NCBI RefSeq assembly: GCF_004361815.1
Contig: NZ_SNWA01000001.1
Coordinates: 620,001 to 684,000, forward strand
From: Paraburkholderia sp. BL10I2N1
GTDB lineage: Bacteria > Pseudomonadota > Gammaproteobacteria > Burkholderiales > Burkholderiaceae
Length of the DNA: 64,000 nucleotides
Reading direction: 5' to 3'
Shown here piece after piece: positions 63,803 to 64,000 of this stretch (the first letter of the stretch is position 1; every line of letters starts with the position of its first letter). Below the pieces are notes generated by a model. That model did no database searches and was not told the DNA's origin. It saw nothing but the letters and a program-made list of their open reading frames with translations. The position numbers and the translations under genes were made by a program.

Positions 63803-64000
63803 ATGGACATCAAGCGTGCATACCGATTCCGGTTCTATCCCACGCCCCAGCAGGAAGTGATTCTTGCCCGGACGTTTGGATGCGCACGCTTCGCCTATAA
63901 CCACATGCTCCGGCAACGCACCGATGCGTGGTATGAGCGGCAGGAACGCATGGGTTATCACGAGACCTCCGCGGCGTTGACGGCGCTCAAAAGGACCGAA
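63803..64000 (+). CDS. tnpB: TnpB/OrfB protein of an IS200/IS605-family element, 5' part
   Basis: The first 66 residues are visible before the window ends. MDIKRAYRFRFYPTPQQEVI and then ARTFGCARFAYNHML is the typical N-terminal helix-turn-helix region of TnpB (FYPTPEQ, GxxRFVYNW pattern). TnpB proteins are RNA-guided nucleases that help keep the element in place. Whether the protein is complete cannot be seen. The gap from 63726 to 63802 holds nothing else recognisable. Confidence 0.92.
   Translation, partial: MDIKRAYRFRFYPTPQQEVILARTFGCARFAYNHMLRQRTDAWYERQERMGYHETSAALTALKRTE

Overview
The window looks like a high-GC chromosomal or megaplasmid segment from a member of the Burkholderiaceae, most likely Paraburkholderia or Caballeronia. 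The evidence is the Burkholderia-type trimeric porin, a cyanophycin gene set of the kind found in that group, xdhABC and hmgA-fahA arrangements, several LysR/AraC/LacI regulators, and a CTACTTTTCTTTG inverted repeat that I recall from Burkholderia intergenic DNA. No rRNA, tRNA or CRISPR array was seen.

Layout. 1-2.8 kb: the 3' end of a ModA-like binding protein, then a complete 1506-bp IS4-family insertion sequence with 16-bp inverted repeats and a 9-bp target duplication. 3.9-11 kb: a cyanophycin island with cphA, a small protein with an acidic/basic octapeptide repeat, an AT-rich beta-propeller/transglutaminase-like protein and two convergent, diverged cyanophycinase genes. 12.9-20.9 kb: a catabolic operon on the minus strand (carboxymuconolactone-decarboxylase-like protein, beta-keto-acid cleavage enzyme, MFS carrier, SDR, DUF1289 protein, acyl-CoA ligase, porin) with a divergent AraC-type regulator and phased repeats between them. 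20.9-26.6 kb: a scarred region with a porin fragment, a decayed tricarballylate locus (tcuR, 24 codons of tcuA, no tcuB, intact tcuC), a tiny secreted-peptide gene with a damaged second copy, an MFS fragment, and orphan pqqA and pqqD. 26.7-31.7 kb: a PQQ alcohol dehydrogenase with the lanthanide-type Asp pair, a fused binding-protein/cytochrome c partner, and an aldehyde dehydrogenase with a candidate sigma-54 promoter.

31.8-38.4 kb: a LacI-controlled beta-glucoside operon (GH1 glucosidase, four-gene ABC importer, regulator) with a perfect LacI-type operator. 38.7-46.7 kb: housekeeping and accessory genes (rarD plus a partial duplicate, TauE/SafE exporter, BON protein, TAXI protein, DsbA-like isomerase, LysR). 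46.8-54.2 kb: xanthine dehydrogenase (xdhAB with an N-terminally shortened xdhC), an MFS carrier and a class V aminotransferase, consistent with purine breakdown. 54.6-57.4 kb: remnants of aspT and ldhA around a LysR gene and a possible ParB/Srx-fold protein. 57.5-61 kb: an enoyl-CoA hydratase and two MFS carriers. 61-63.7 kb: hmgA-fahA for tyrosine breakdown, with an IS200/IS605 TnpB element directly against the hmgA ribosome binding site and running off the window.

The most unusual material is the cyanophycin island with its unexplained repeat protein and transglutaminase-like protein, and the 23-30 kb PQQ/tcu mosaic with its micropeptide gene.
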